Shown here piece by piece: positions 1-12,800 of a stretch of 64,000 nucleotides of DNA; position 1 is the stretch's first letter, and each line of letters starts with the position of its first letter. Position numbers and translations under genes: made by a program. Where the stretch lies: assembly GCA_038503035.1 (NCBI GenBank), contig JAVSML010024717.1, positions 248,001 to 312,000 of the forward strand, given 5' to 3'. The notes under the pieces were generated by a model, which was given only the letters and a program-made list of their open reading frames with translations, had not been told where the DNA came from and did not search any database. The stretch is from Crocodylus rhombifer. Its lineage: Eukaryota; Chordata; Crocodylia; Crocodylidae.

Positions 1-149
1 TTAGCCCAGTACCCCAAATAGCTCATTTAGAGCGTTATGAAAATGGACATATCCTAAATAGATTGACTTCAAAATCAGGGAAGTGGGTCTGACTTGAGTG
101 GCCTCAATAGAATTGCAAAAATTCCTCTTTAAGTACTATAACTTAAATA

Positions 150-935
150 AATAGCTGCTTGGATCATCGGGCTCAAGGAGTAGCCATGGATGGTTCAGTG
201 TTTAGTTGGGAGGAGGTATTTAGTGGCATTTCCCAGGTCCCATAAAAGTCCCATTAATGATTTGGATGATGGAAATGGGCGCATGCTTAGCAAATTTGTG
301 GATGACACCAAGTTGTGTTTAGTTGTAAACACTCTGGAGGGTAGGTCTAGTTTGTAGAATGACCTGGATAAATGGTCCAAAATCAATCACATGAAATTCA
401 CCAAGGGCAAATGTAAAGTCCTGCATTTGGGATGGAATAATTACATGCACAGACTGGAGAATGACTGACTAGCCTGTATTACTGAGGGTTACAGTGAACC
501 ATAAGCTCAGTATGAGCTAACAGTGTGCTCCTGTTCTAAAAACAAGCCAAGAGCATACAGGGTTGTATTAAAAGGAGGTCTCTTGTAAATCAAGGGAAGT
601 GATCCTTCCACTCTATTCGACACTAGTGAGGCCTCATGTGGAGTACTGTTTCCAGTTTTGGGCCTTCAAAAATGACGTGGAGAGATTGGAAAGAGTCCAA
701 CAGAAAGAAACAAAATGATTAGAGGCCTATGAAACATGACTTATGAGGAAAAGCTGAAAGAAGTAGAGTTATTTAGTCTGGGGAACAGAAGCCTGAGTTG
801 AAGATTTTATAACAGTCTTCCAAGTACTTGCTTCTTGCCCAGGATGGTTGAGTCAAGGATGATCTTACTTTGAGCAAGGGCTAGACAAGACGACCTCATA
901 GCTTTCCTTCTAGCACTATTTTCTTACGGTCCTAA
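150..935 (+). mobile_element. CR1 LINE, 3' reverse-transcriptase fragment
   Basis: This is a decayed piece of a CR1-family non-LTR retrotransposon in sense orientation. The conceptual translation shows FVDDTK, a variant of the CR1 palm motif FADDTK, followed by remnants of the C-terminal RT domain that match the better copies at 32.7 and 36.9 kb, such as the 'RPHVEYC' region near 630-655. Several stops and frameshifts interrupt it. The 3' end resembles the family's terminal 'tagatgacctc...ccaacctattttctatg' block but is corrupted. The 5' end is truncated and poorly defined. It is a dead copy. Confidence 0.75.
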
Positions 936-2590
936 GAACATCTTCCTCACTAGAGTAGGAACTTTCCTAGAATGAGAATAAAGGATTATGCTTCTGAAGC
1001 TATGAAGAGATATCACATTTGTCCCAAGAAAAAGCCTTTTGTCCCTGGAATCGTACAGACATATATATCCATATTCCATTTCAAGCCCCTTTGAAGTATT
1101 CCAGATTAAATATAGTACCACTTTTTCCCCAGGATTTCCTGTCTGTCTGGTTATTGTGGCTCATTCTTTGGAGAAACCTATCAGTCTGTGTACTCTTACT
1201 GGTTAACAACTAGTGAAGGAGCAGCAATGTAGCTTAGAAAGGCTATGTGTATAAATGACTGTGCTGCTCCAGTTTTCATCTAGGTTAAGCCCTGAGACAA
1301 ATGAGACATCTGTTTATAGCCTGACTTTAATGCTGTCATCTATCTGTTGTTTTATTCTTATCAAAACTATGTATTTAATGTTGTGATATGGTTTAAAAAA
1401 TGAAAAATAGGAGCATTTTTTTAATTCATGAAATGACTTAATGGAAAGAAGAGACCAAAACTTCCATACTGTTGCAGATGAGATCCCAGGCTGAATCCTC
1501 AGCTGATTCAGAGATTCACTGATGTCACTTGACCTCACATATGAGGACCTCAAAGCTGAGGACCTTTCCTATATTCTCTAGCTTGCCGTTTTCAGTTTTT
1601 CATGAGTTAGTTACTGGCCATAATTCCTTAGCTAGTTAAAAGTAAAATGAGACCACTGCCCTGATTAGCCACTTGCACTGAGGCAAAAAGATTCCAGATC
1701 TGTACAGTTTGCCTTTTGTAGTAATTGACGAGAGCGGGTTGAGATATCAAATGCACATTTATGGAGCAATGAAAGCATCCTTTGGGAATATTGATTTCAC
1801 AGAACCCTTCCTTCCTTCCTTTGTATCTTTTTCTTTTATTCTTTCCTTTCATTTACACTAAATAGTATTGTTGCCTTGGTTACTCAGTCAAAAAGACTGC
1901 TTGCTTAACTATTTGTATGCCTTCTAAATTTCTTTTGATGGGTTTACTTTTAACTGAAGCTCCAATTTATGACATTTTCTCAGACCTGATTCTGGGATGT
2001 CTCCACTGAAGCTAACAAGTGCCCTGGCGAGCCATATTATGTAAAGACCTAATTAAGATTCCCAGGTTATAAACAATCACATTCTACTTTTACTTCTATG
2101 CTTGCAAAATTAAAAATCACTGTTGTCTTTGCTTCTGCAATATTTTTCTTCTTCACAAGCTGGTTTTAGAGCTGGTTATTCTGCCAAGACTGACTTTTTT
2201 AAAGGACCGCAATAATGTTTCTGTTCCAAACTGTTTGTCGTCAATTTTGATTTTGTTAGATTCATTCACTACACTAAATGTAACTGACAACACATTATAT
2301 ATTGGTTGGCTGTATGCAGTGTCCAAAGATTATTGTTTGAATTATGTCTCTAATTTTCTTTTGGACAGTGTACAGCTGGTCTAGAGCTTGGTTGTATGAT
2401 TGATCTATGGATTCTGTACTCTTGGGACTCCCATGTGCCACCCAAAATATCAGCTGCCGAAAGCCCAGTCATTAGGATACTCAGCTCAGATTCAGGCACC
2501 CAGTGCCTAGTTTGATTGATTCAAAGCAGGTACCTAAATCTGAGCTTCTCACATCCTGGTCAGTAACTGGCCCTGGTGAATGCTGTAGTG
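936..2590. other. No gene recognised
   Basis: AT-rich unique-looking sequence between the CR1 fragment and the DNA element at 2.6 kb. Open frames are under 80 codons, lack recognisable motifs and look like chance. A pyrimidine-rich stretch lies near 1800-1850. Confidence 0.6.
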
Positions 2591-2595
2591 ACTCT

Positions 2596-3032
2596 GAGTG
2601 CATCTACACATGTCATTAAGGCAACATGACAAACTCTGGCACAATTTAGGACAGAGTCAGCTGTGCCTGGGCACAGCATCTACACATGCGCCAAGGACTG
2701 CAGCAGTTTGAGATGAGGCAGAGCAACCCTGGGCTGGCTGGGGATTCAGCCCCAGGCCCCAGGTAGCAGTGCTGGGCAGTGGAGAGGATGGCTGGGGCAT
2801 AAGTGTTCTAAAGTCCCCTCATGTCCCAATCACTCCCTGTCACTGCCTACACATGTATTTTGGTGGAGTAAATTAGTCTGCTGTAGGATAGTACTGTTCC
2901 CAACAGCACTATCCTATGGTGGAGTTAATTAATTTACTGCGCCCTAATACCGGCACACCTGTAGAGTGTGACACTTTACTGTGGAGCTAATTAGTCAATT
3001 CCACAGTAAGGCACGCATGTAGATGAACGCTT
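2596..3032. mobile_element. Non-autonomous DNA element with CATCTACA inverted ends
   Basis: The left end (GTGCATCTACACATGT, near 2599) and the reverse complement of the right end (GTTCATCTACATGCGT, ending near 3029) form an imperfect terminal inverted repeat. The same CTACACATG motif recurs inside, near 2680 and 2850. The right half carries three imperfect copies of a 'gtggag(t/c)taattag' motif. No coding potential is seen. The ends resemble those of the elements at 46.4 and 54.7 kb. I could not find a target-site duplication, so the superfamily is open. Confidence 0.5.
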
Positions 3033-3035
3033 TCT

Positions 3036-3956
3036 GATGAGAAATTCTACCCTGGGATTGAGGAATTTGTGTCAAAACTAACCTTTTTCCCATGATAAGT
3101 TGTTTCAATGAACTGGCATTTCCAGAGCCCAAAACAAAAAAGCCTCCAAAAATTTCCAACCAATTCTAAGCAGAGAAGCTTTTCTCCTTTCAGTACTTGA
3201 TCAATGCTGGTTTAACATTAAGCTATCTAAGAAGGCTTACATGCAAAGTCAGATAATGATAACCACATCCTTTCAAGCTGAGAGCAAGTTAGGAAATTGT
3301 GACAAATTAAATTGCACTGTGAGGAAAGCAGAGGGGACTTGTACAGTTTTAGAAGTCTTTCAGAAACAACAGTTATTGTTTTTATCTTTTCTCTATCATT
3401 TCTCAGAAATAGTGGGGTAGTTAAAAAATATTAAGGATATCTATCTAACGTATCATCCATCAGGCTATAGCCATTTTATATTGAATTAATTTTTAGGACT
3501 CAGCTGTTTGACACTCTTAATTTAGTTCTCTGATATTTAATGGAAAGAGAACATGTTTGACTGGATTTATTGAATTCAGTACAATTCCTAGGCTTACCCT
3601 CTTCCTGATTAATGTCTTGACAGTGTATGCTAAATGCAATAATAATGATTAGTCATTTGTGGAAAGCATTGCCAAAACTCTAAATGCATCATACACACAA
3701 GGGAGAACAATTGATGATTAGGAAAGCTGCAACATCTGAAACAGTTTCACGCAGTGCAGCTAAACAGCCAAGGTCACAGTGATAGTGATGATTTCCTTGC
3801 TGAAATAAGAGGAACCATATGGTGTGCTATGCATGTAACTCCTGTACATTGCCAGGTGATATGCATGTTTGACATCACATATTGGGGTCGCATCTTAGGT
3901 TAAGATGTAAATATACAACATGTAAAACAAAATCTTCAGACATCTGCAAAAACAAG
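3036..3956. other. No gene recognised
   Basis: AT-rich sequence with no recognisable repeat, RNA gene or extended reading frame. Confidence 0.6.
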
Positions 3957-5345
3957 TCATAGAATCATGGAAGAGCAGGGCTGCATGGAACCTCCAGTGG
4001 TCATCTAGCCCAGCCCCCTGCATAAGGTAGGATCATTCCTATCCAAACCATCCTATACAAATCCATTGTCTAACCTCTTAGCAAAAGTACAGTCAACCCG
4101 GACACAAACACTGTAGCCTGCCACATGTAAAGCAGGGGGACCACAATGGCAACAACCTGCTGCTGTAAAGATTGCTAAATACACTTGAGGGATTCACAGA
4201 AAGGGGCCATGCCCCCTGGCTATAGAGGAAAGCAAGACCCCTCACAATCTGTACTAATCTGACTATGAGATCCAATTCCTTCCTGACCCCAAATATAGTG
4301 ATCAGTCTGACCTTGAGTGGAGGGGCAAGACCCTCTATCCAGGAAACTTTGGGTTTAGGTCCTAGCAGGATGATTTGCACACACTCCCTGCCGGTCAAAA
4401 TCCTCAGGCTTGGCTGCAGCCAACATCCAATGCTTCTGAGGAAGGTGAACCCTACCCCTACCCCAACACATATAGCAGCAGGAGGAAGGAGAAACTTCCT
4501 TCCCAACCCCATATGGGAACCAGCAAAATCTAGAAGCATGGGAAATACCCATAGTAGAACATAGGCATAGCTGTAGCTATGCCTAGATCATACCTAACCA
4601 ATGCCTGCCCAGTGTCTCCTTGAACACCTCCAACAATGAGGATCCCACAACTTCCCTAGTTGGCCTATTCCATTGCCTCCTTATTCTAACAGTGAAGAAT
4701 TTTATTTTTTGATATCCAGTCTAAACCTACTTATCTGGAACTTCATGCCATTGGTCCATGTCCTTCTCTCTGCAGTTAGAAAGAAAAGGCATTTACCCTC
4801 TTCTTCAGATAAATGAAGGATGCTATTGTGTCCCTTCTTAAGCACCTTTTCTGCAAGCTAAACATACCTATTTCCTTCATTCTCTCCTCATATGGCTTGC
4901 CTTCCAAGCCCTTCTTCACTTTTGTTGCCCACCGATGGACCATCTCTAACTACTTCATGTCTGTTTTAAAATGTGGAGCCCAGAACTATGCAGTATTCTT
5001 GAAGCCTAACTAGAGCTGAGTAAAGAGGCACTATCACCTCCCATGTCTTGCGCACAATGCCTCTATTGATGCATCCCAAAACTGCATTAGCCTTTTCTGC
5101 AGCTGCATCACACTACAGACTTATTGCTGGGTCTGTTGACTGCCAAGACTCCCCGATCCTTCTCTATAGTACAGCCAGGTGTAACCTATTTTGTATTTGT
5201 GTTTTTTATTCTTCCCAAGGAGTAGCACTTTGAATTTGTCAGCATTGAGCTTCATCCTGTTAGTTCCAGTCCAGCTTTCCAATCTGTCAAGATCCTTCTG
5301 AATTGCACTCTGTCCTCTAACATGTTCACAATCCTTGCCAGTAAT
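3957..5345 (-). mobile_element. CR1 LINE, RT C-terminus plus 3' UTR, antisense
   Basis: Read on the minus strand, this is the 3' part of a CR1 element. Near 5215-5340 the translation gives DLDRLESWTGTNRMKLNADK, the CR1 RT segment that follows FADDTK. Degraded CR1 blocks follow: VPLYSALV-like near 5015, LDIKK..FFTVR near 4700 and the ORF end near 4580 (GRHWLGMI). A roughly 600-nt 3' UTR then ends in catagaatcatgg at 3957, the reverse of the ATTCTATG-type tail. The UTR matches that of the copies at 8.6-9.24 kb and 63.0-63.33 kb, so these belong to one subfamily. Frameshifts make the ORF non-functional. Confidence 0.8.
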
Positions 5346-7050
5346 ACTAAGGTATGTCTTCATAAGATACTTATTTACAGTATACACCTATAAATGAACC
5401 AGTCCAAGCAAGACTGCACCTTCCTCCTCTGAATAGCATATATCAGAACTCCAGCAGAAATAGAAAAATAAATAATCTCAAAGAGAGAAAGATGATACAA
5501 AATAAAATATAAGTGATATAAATGTGTTATAAAAGCTTGAGCCCAAAACTGCAAAGCAAGGAATATGGAAACATGAATAGTAAAAAATGCATTAATTATG
5601 AGTTCAAACTCATTCAAATTCAGATATAAGGACTAAGTTGCAAAGTAAGACCTTTTGTGGTAGTATAAAAGTTTGGATGGATCACTGAAACAATGTGAAA
5701 TTGTGTGTCTTTCATAAAGAAAATATTCTAATGGATTTGGAGTTATCTAATCTTTGGGATGCTTGAGATGTGTGGATATCAAATGAATTCAATAGGTTTG
5801 TCAGGAAATCCAAGGGAGGGAAATATCCTGCCTGACTTCTCCTAAAATTTTATTGACTTAATTGTTGTTTCCTGTAACTCCTGGTGAGCTGTCAGAATTG
5901 GTTTAACCAGGCCCATAAAACAGAGAGATTATGGGACTTAGGCTTGATTTAGTGACATTTTCAGACAAAAAGAGAGCAAAAGTGAACCCAGACACTTGAG
6001 GCTAGAGGACTGAGGGGATAAACATGGATAAGATAAACATGAATGAAAGTTTTATCTTAGCAGATTTTTCTCATATTATGTTTTCTGCCTGTTAGCAAAA
6101 CAATACATTTGTTAGCAAAACAATACATTTGTTTTTTCCAAAGTCTGTTTTGAGACACTCATATTCCTGTAGCCACAAACCCAAAGGAAAGAGCTGTAGA
6201 TAGAATCTAGTAGAGCTGGCTAGTTAAGCATAGTTAATACACACTATGCTGTAGTTTAGGGCCTTAACTGAGAATGGGTCCTCCAAAAAGCCCATAAGAC
6301 CTAACCCAGCAGAACCCACTAGGATGAAGAATGGGTCAGAAGGGCAGAAAATTTCTGTAACCGTGGTGACTGTCATCAGAGAAACAGATAACTTTTGATA
6401 AAATGGAAAAGGACCTTTTCACTGCATAAGGCAAATGTAATTGACATGTGAGTTTAATATCAGATTTTAACACAACTGCTAATACAGCAGAATTGGAATC
6501 TACCCAGCTCAGCTGACAAACTGCTAACTTCGACTGCTGTTCTGAGTCCCAGACTTACAGGCATCTGAAAAAACACCGCTCTGAAACAACTGTCCCACTT
6601 TTAAAATGCCTATTTTTCACTGACTTCACAGCCACATGATTTTAGGTGCATCATTTCACTATCAAAGTACTCTTATGACTTTATTCTGGTTTTTGAAAGC
6701 GTTTATTTATAGACTCATCTTTCTTAGGTAACTGATTTCTTTTTGCATTTATGATTCAAAAGTGATTCACTTACAATATTTTGTAAGGTCATATGCATAT
6801 TTTCGTGTACTGAATGGCAAAAAGTATCACCTAAAGTGTGTAAAGAGATTTACACATTACATCAAACTGACAAAATTTGGAAGTTAGCTTTGTATCAAAT
6901 CAGGGGCATGAGCCTCTATAAATAGAAAAGGAACCACTGGACCTATTCACTTCCTTTTGCTTCTCAGACAGAAGTGCTGACTTCTTAGAGTTCCAGAAAA
7001 ACCTCATAACAATGCTGCTTTAAAGTGGGATAAAGAGACTCAATTCTGCA
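5346..7050. other. No gene recognised; one 20-bp tandem duplication
   Basis: AT-rich sequence without a recognisable gene. The only structure noted is a perfect tandem duplication of a 20-bp unit (gttagcaaaacaatacattt) at 6091-6110 and 6111-6130, probably a recent slippage or break-repair event. Confidence 0.6.
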
Positions 7051-7058
7051 TTTCTTGC

Positions 7059-8146
7059 TGTCGGGTAGTCACCGAGTACGGGGGCATACCCTTACGTCCG
7101 GTTGCCATTCACCAGTCTTCTCCAGGGACACTGCAACTCTCAGTCAGTCTGGGTGGGGCGCTTACACTCACTATCTTCCCGCCTGCCACAACTTTGCTGT
7201 TTTTATTTTCTGAAGCTGTTAAGAAAAGGGAGGGGTGGTAACTACCCCGCCTCCACCATGACTGACAGTTGGTGCCCACCCTGAGCTCCGTGTCAAGAAA
7301 ATGAAAAAAAAAACTGGAGGGAACGACAAAATGACCAAGGCTCTTTCTTTCTCTTTCCTTTCTATTTTTTATTATGATACACATCAAATTGCTTCTCCAG
7401 GGACTGGGTCCTAGACGACCCCTCTGGCTTAATTAGTTGCCTCACTGGCATTGACTCTTCCATGCCCGCAGGGAGGTGGGGAGTCCCTTTTGCTTCCCTT
7501 ACTGATTGCAGCCCTGCCTGGCTTAATTGGCAGCCTGCAGCCAATAACAAGCCAACGCAAATAAACACAAAAAGAAAGGATAAGATGTGAGGGAAGGTCG
7601 CCTTCTCTCTCCATCTGCTGGGTGATAGCTTCCTTCCTCCCCCTGACGCCCGACCCATGGCACCCCGGCAGATGGGGTTTTGTTTCCTCTTTACAGTCTC
7701 AATGTATCCTTTTCCTTTACCCTTTCATTGCAGCCATGCCTGGCTTAATTGGCAGCCCACGGTGATCAATCAGCACTAATGAAAACAAAAAAGCCTGTGG
7801 CTTGGGTGCATCCACCCCTCTTATCTTCCTCTCTTTCCTTTCCTTTTCTTCTTCTTCTCCTTTTTCTCTTCTTTCACTCTTCTAGCATGGTCTTCCCCAG
7901 TGCTCCTGGGGCCATCAGTCTTGGGTTGAGCTGTCCCAGCTTTCATCCTGTCTGCGGTCTTCCACCTTCCATATGCCTCCCGTGACCCCTGGATATTGTT
8001 CCGGCCATATATCCGCACCAATCCGCCTCATCTGCTGAGGTGCTAAAGCTGGGCTGGGGTGAACCGGGAGCTCCCGCCGTAGTGTGGAGGTCTTAATCTG
8101 GTCAGCCTCATACCCGTGGCTGAGGGAACACCCCAGGTCCATCACA
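7059..8146. mobile_element. Probable solo LTR of an endogenous retroelement
   Basis: A CpG-containing segment of 1088 bp that begins TGTCGGG and ends ATCACA. It is flanked by the perfect 5-bp direct repeat cttgc (7054-7058 and 8147-8151), as expected for LTR integration. It has an AATAAA at 7560 and long pyrimidine tracts, and no coding frame matches gag or pol. Internally, a 28-bp block containing CCTGGCTTAATTGGCAGCC occurs twice (7508-7535 and 7730-7757). The sequence after the right end (cacacttgcata) is itself duplicated 24 bp further on, so an end at 8170 is an alternative. Family and strand are unknown. Confidence 0.5.
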
Positions 8147-8170
8147 CTTGCATACATTTGGTCTGTCACA

Positions 8171-8465
8171 CTTGCATATGTATTTGTTTAGAATTAAAGA
8201 ATTAAGATTATTTTGCCTGCTTAATATATTCACAGCTGATACAGAATGCATTTAAGTTTACTACCATTCATATTATGTTATGCTCCACAAAACTATCTTG
8301 AGCAAAAATTTTGCTCAAGCTTCAGCTTCACATAAATGTTCTTGGTAAAGTCGCAAACTGTTACAATAAAGCACAGTCTTATAGCGGGTAGTGGGCCCAA
8401 CTCTGCTCCTTTTGTAGTCACTTTAATCTGTATAGATCTGATTCAGATTCCACTGAAGTTATTCA
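8171..8465. other. No gene recognised
   Basis: Short AT-rich spacer between the putative LTR and the CR1 tail, with no feature seen. Confidence 0.5.
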
Positions 8466-8469
8466 CTTA

Positions 8470-9240
8470 TTGTAAGGTGTAGGGTGAATATCAGGAAAAA
8501 TTTCTTCACTGTTAGAACTGTGAGGCAGTGGAATAGACTGTTTAGGGCAGTTGTAAACTCAGCATCACTGGAAGTGTTAAAGAAGAGACTGGACAGCCAC
8601 TGGTCAGGGATGACCTAGGTATAGTTATAGCTATGTTCTACTGTGGGTATTTAGCATGCTTTTGGGCATTAGTGACTGGTGAATAGGGCTGGGAGGGAAT
8701 TCACCCTCCACCTCCCCTGGGCTGATACATGTCAGGTTTCTTTTTTTCTTAAGCCTTCCCCAGATGCATGGAGTGTTGGCTGGGGATTTTGACTGGAGTA
8801 TGCCAGTGTTCCTGTGTAGAGATACACATGGAGGCTCCTGGCTAAAGGCTCTTGCCCTTCTGCTCAGGGTCAGACCAATAGCCATATAGTCAGGAAGGAA
8901 TTTTACCCTCTGGTCAGATTAGTATGGACTATGGGGGGGTTTGCCTTCCTCTGTAGTGCAGGGAATGGCACTCTTTCTGGAATCTCTTGAGTATATATTA
9001 AGAATCTTTGCAGCAGCAAGACTATGGCCACTATATTCCCCCTGCTTTATATATTACAGGCTAGGGTGTTTTCTGTTGTGGTTGTGTCAGGGTTGACTGT
9101 GTAGTTTTGCTAAGAGGATTGTATAGGATGGATTCGTATAAGATGGTTTGGATAGAGATGATCCAGCCTCAGGCAGGGGGTTGGACTAGATGACCTATGG
9201 AGGAAATTTCCAACTCTACTTCTCTATGATTCTATGATAT
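8470..9240 (+). mobile_element. CR1 LINE 3' end
   Basis: The 5' part encodes the last residues of the CR1 RT. The region near 8485-8520 corresponds to R-I-F-F-T-V-R and is followed by a tryptophan-rich R-W-N-R-like block; the ORF end is near 8620. A roughly 600-nt 3' UTR follows and ends with 'ttggactagatgacct...ctctatgattctatgat' at 9236, a classical CR1 terminus with ATTCTATG repeats. It shares its UTR with the copies at 3.96-4.57 kb (antisense) and 63.0 kb. It is severely 5'-truncated, as is usual for CR1. Confidence 0.8.
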
Positions 9241-9798
9241 CTTTGGACTTTGTATGAGACCCTACAGAAACTGGACAGTTGAGATAATGCAGAAAGTAGC
9301 CCCTGACAATCATTATCAATACAGTATTTCACATGCTAATTTTATCTGCAGGAGTCAAAGACAGTCTTGCATAAGATGACTGCTGGAAAGCTTAAACTTT
9401 GTATTTAGATACCTATAATAGTTTGCCTTGTTCTAACATTTGGGCACTCGCAATGGCACTAACGTGTCTAGATTAGCTACTAGACAATGAAGAGATGTAA
9501 TTTTCACAGTTATCAAGAGAGTTGGCAATATATGTAGGGCCAGAGGGTGCCTTTAGAGACCATGTGAAGGACAGGTAATGCACAAGTGTCATCATTTCAG
9601 AAATCCAAAAAGGCCTTCAGTATAAACTACACCCCTAGGAAGGGATTGGCTCACATCCCCTTCTATAAGACCCAATCTCATCCCCACTCAGTTGAATAGA
9701 AAGGTATAATAGTTTTCTGGTGGGTTACAACAATGACCAAAGGTAGTGTTTCCCACAAAGGTTAAGTTTCACAGGCAAGCAAAGATGGAGAAAGAAGC
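9241..9798. other. No gene recognised
   Basis: Unique-looking spacer between the CR1 tail and the hAT element; nothing recognised. Confidence 0.5.
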
Positions 9799-9806
9799 TT
9801 GTGCCG

Positions 9807-12800
9807 TAGGCCTGTGCAAAGCAGCAAGTATTCAATTCAGATTTACCCAATTCAGAGGGACAGTGATTTGATTCAGTGATTTGAATCACTATCCTGATTC
9901 GATTCAGCCAATTTGGATCCAGAGATTCAGCACCAATTCAGAGATTCGACCATAGACTATAATGGGGAATCACTAAAATACCTATAACTGTTTTGGTTTT
10001 TTGTACATTCAGATGCAAACAGCAGGGATGGTATCCACTTCTGAGGGCACAAAGGCTGCAAAGTTCCAAGGAGATAGGTGCAGGGGTTTCTGTGAAAGCA
10101 CACCTCAAAGTTCAGGAAAGCAAATAAAAAAAAGCAAATAGGTGCAGAGTGAGGAGTGTGGCACTCACTCTGTCTGCAAGTGGAGCTTGGGGAACCCCAG
10201 CAGTGGGAGGTTAACCTTGAGGGACACCAGCTGCTCCACCAAACCACGATCTAAGGAGGTGCAGTGGGGTGTCACAATGTCCTCTGCAATGCTGAGCACC
10301 CTCTTGCTCGGAACACTGGTAGGTGGACAGGACAGGTGTTCCCAGGCAACTATGGCCAGATCCTGCCACACCTGGCTGCAGGTTACCCAATAGGCCAAGG
10401 GGTTGCAGTGCAGCGGCTCCATGTCCTCAGTGAGATAGGTAGCCACTGAGGCTTCCATGCTACCTGCCTGATTGTGGGGTCTTGTGCCTCTGGACCCCAA
10501 CATTGAAGCCATGCCCTTGGCCCACATTAGCAGTAGCTGCGGTGGAGGAGATTGGCTTGTGGTTGGAGTGCTGGTATGGGAAAGTGGATCCCCTTCTTCC
10601 ATATCCCCCCACTTCTGCCCTTCTGCCTCCCTCTGTTCACCAGTACCTCTGTCCAGTGATTGAGGGTTTTGCTGCTGCAAATGCTCCCCTTCACCCTTAG
10701 GTCACACATGCCCACCAGCACATAGACTGTACTAGACCACAATGAATCCAGCCATTTTTGATGCCCTCCTTCAGCTGCTTTACCAGTGCCTGCACCTCTG
10801 CTGACAGCAGCCTGCCCCAGCCAGGAACATTGATCCCCTGGAGCTTCTCTGTTTGTTTCTCAAGTTCCCTCACTACAGGGATCACCTGGCTAAGGAGGGC
10901 ATAGCCAGCGGCCTTGAGGAATGGCTTGAGGACCACCAAGACCTTGGAGATGGTATCCCACTCTGTTTTGTTAAGAGGGCCGCTGATCCCAATCTCCCCA
11001 ACCAAGGCCATTTTATGGATGGGGTTCTGTTGCTTGGCTACCCTTTCCAGCATCAGGTATGTGGAGTTCCACCGAGTCCCCACATCCTGCATGATTTTGC
11101 ACTGCAGGATGCTCAGCTCTGCCTGTTTGTCCTGCAGCATCTTGCCCCACTTGATGCTCCAGTGGCAGTACCATTCAACCTTCCTGCATTTTTTAAATAA
11201 GCTGGCTGGTAGTGATGGCCCTGTTCCCCTCCAAGGCATCCCTGACTATGAGGTACAACTTATGTGCCATACAGTAGACACCAACAAATTTGGCATCACA
11301 CACCACTTTTAACATATTGGCCGCATTGTTGGTGACCATGCACCTGTGCGTGAGTTCGTCCTGCCTGAGCCACCCCTGCACCATGTGGCTCATGGCTGCC
11401 ATGATCTCCCTTGCCATCTGGGACCCATCCATCACCTCCGCTTGAAGGAGAGCCAAAGACGGCCTGACTGGTCACAACAGTGCCCTGTAAGGGAGATGTA
11501 GGCATGATCTCCACCCTGGCTGCTCCAGATGTTAGAGGTGAAGTACAAGGCTACCTACAGACCTGCCTTGTGCAGCTCCTCCGTCCAGTGCTCCCTGCAT
11601 GCCTCGTTCAGGGAGGGCACCACAGTCCTAGTAAAGGTGGTACATGCAGGCACTCAGTATGATGGGGCCATGTGTGCCATGAGCCACCTGATCTTTGTAT
11701 GCTCAACTAAGAAGAAAGGCTGGCTCTCCAGAGCAAGCATTTCCCCAGTGCTCTAGGTGATCTCACTCACCTTTGGAATGCACTCCCCTTTGTCTCCACC
11801 ATTCCCCCACTGGTCCAGGGTGGCCTGCCTCTGCTTCAGTGGGACGGGGGATTTTGAGTGAGAGGAGGACATCTTTTTGGGCACACTCCCACTTGTGCCA
11901 GGATGAAGAGGAACAAGGGCAAGGGGTTCCTGCCTCCTGAGATGCAGCAGCATCACTGTGGTGGCAAAGTGTTTCACGTCCTTGCCCTGGCTGATCTACC
12001 TTCAGCAGTGCTGGCAGGTAGCATACCTGGGATTATCTGCCACCTCAGAATGATTCCACACTACACTACCCACCCGCTTCTGGGTTCAGAGTGGGGATCT
12101 TGCCTTATCCCCCTCCTCACAAGGCAGAGGCACAACAACAGGAGGAGCTGAGCCACCTTCCCCCACAACCTCCTCCAAAGTGCCTTCCAGAGAAGAAGAC
12201 CTGCCTCTAGGGGAACTGTGAGGGATGCGGAGCACGAACTCAGATTTCCCCTCAGAATTCCCCAGAATTTCCCTTGCTATGGCCCTCAACTCCTCTGATT
12301 CCATCTCCAGCTCCAGCTCCTCCTTTGGCACTGGAAGGCTCACACTGGCAACTGAAATTGTGGTGGAGAATGTCATGCTGCTGCTGGTTAGTGATGTTAG
12401 TGGTGGTGGTGCAGATCCAGGCACTGCTACCACCTCCTTGCTCCCACTAGCAGCAGAAGACTCATCGTTGCCAGGAAAGAGGGTGCATCTGTGTTTGGGG
12501 TGGAAGGAACTTGCAGCTCTCCCTCTGCCCCATCCCCCTCCTCTTCCAGAAGACCTGGCACCTGCCTTTCCAGCATGCTTCATAATGTTTGGTGTGCTGC
12601 AAAATGTATGTGCGTGTGTATTATATGTTGTGCTTTCCTGCACAGTGATGACACACTGTTAGGGAAAACACAGATGAAAGGAATGGATAGGGATAACAAT
12701 AGGGATTGTAAGCAAAGGTAAGTAGGAAAGGATTGGATACAACTTACAAGAAGAGAAACTAGCTACCAAGATACCAGATACCAAGCCAGAGCCTTTCAGA

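Noticed and set aside
4093..4564. Overlapping frames of 148 (minus) and 99 (plus) codons
   Set aside because: They lie in the CR1 3' UTR. Similar short peptides (ending NTHSRT) appear in the UTR copy at 8.6 kb, so these are repeat artefacts, not genes.
10853..11312. Plus-strand frames of 115 and 132 codons
   Set aside because: They are antisense shadows of the hAT transposase pseudogene.
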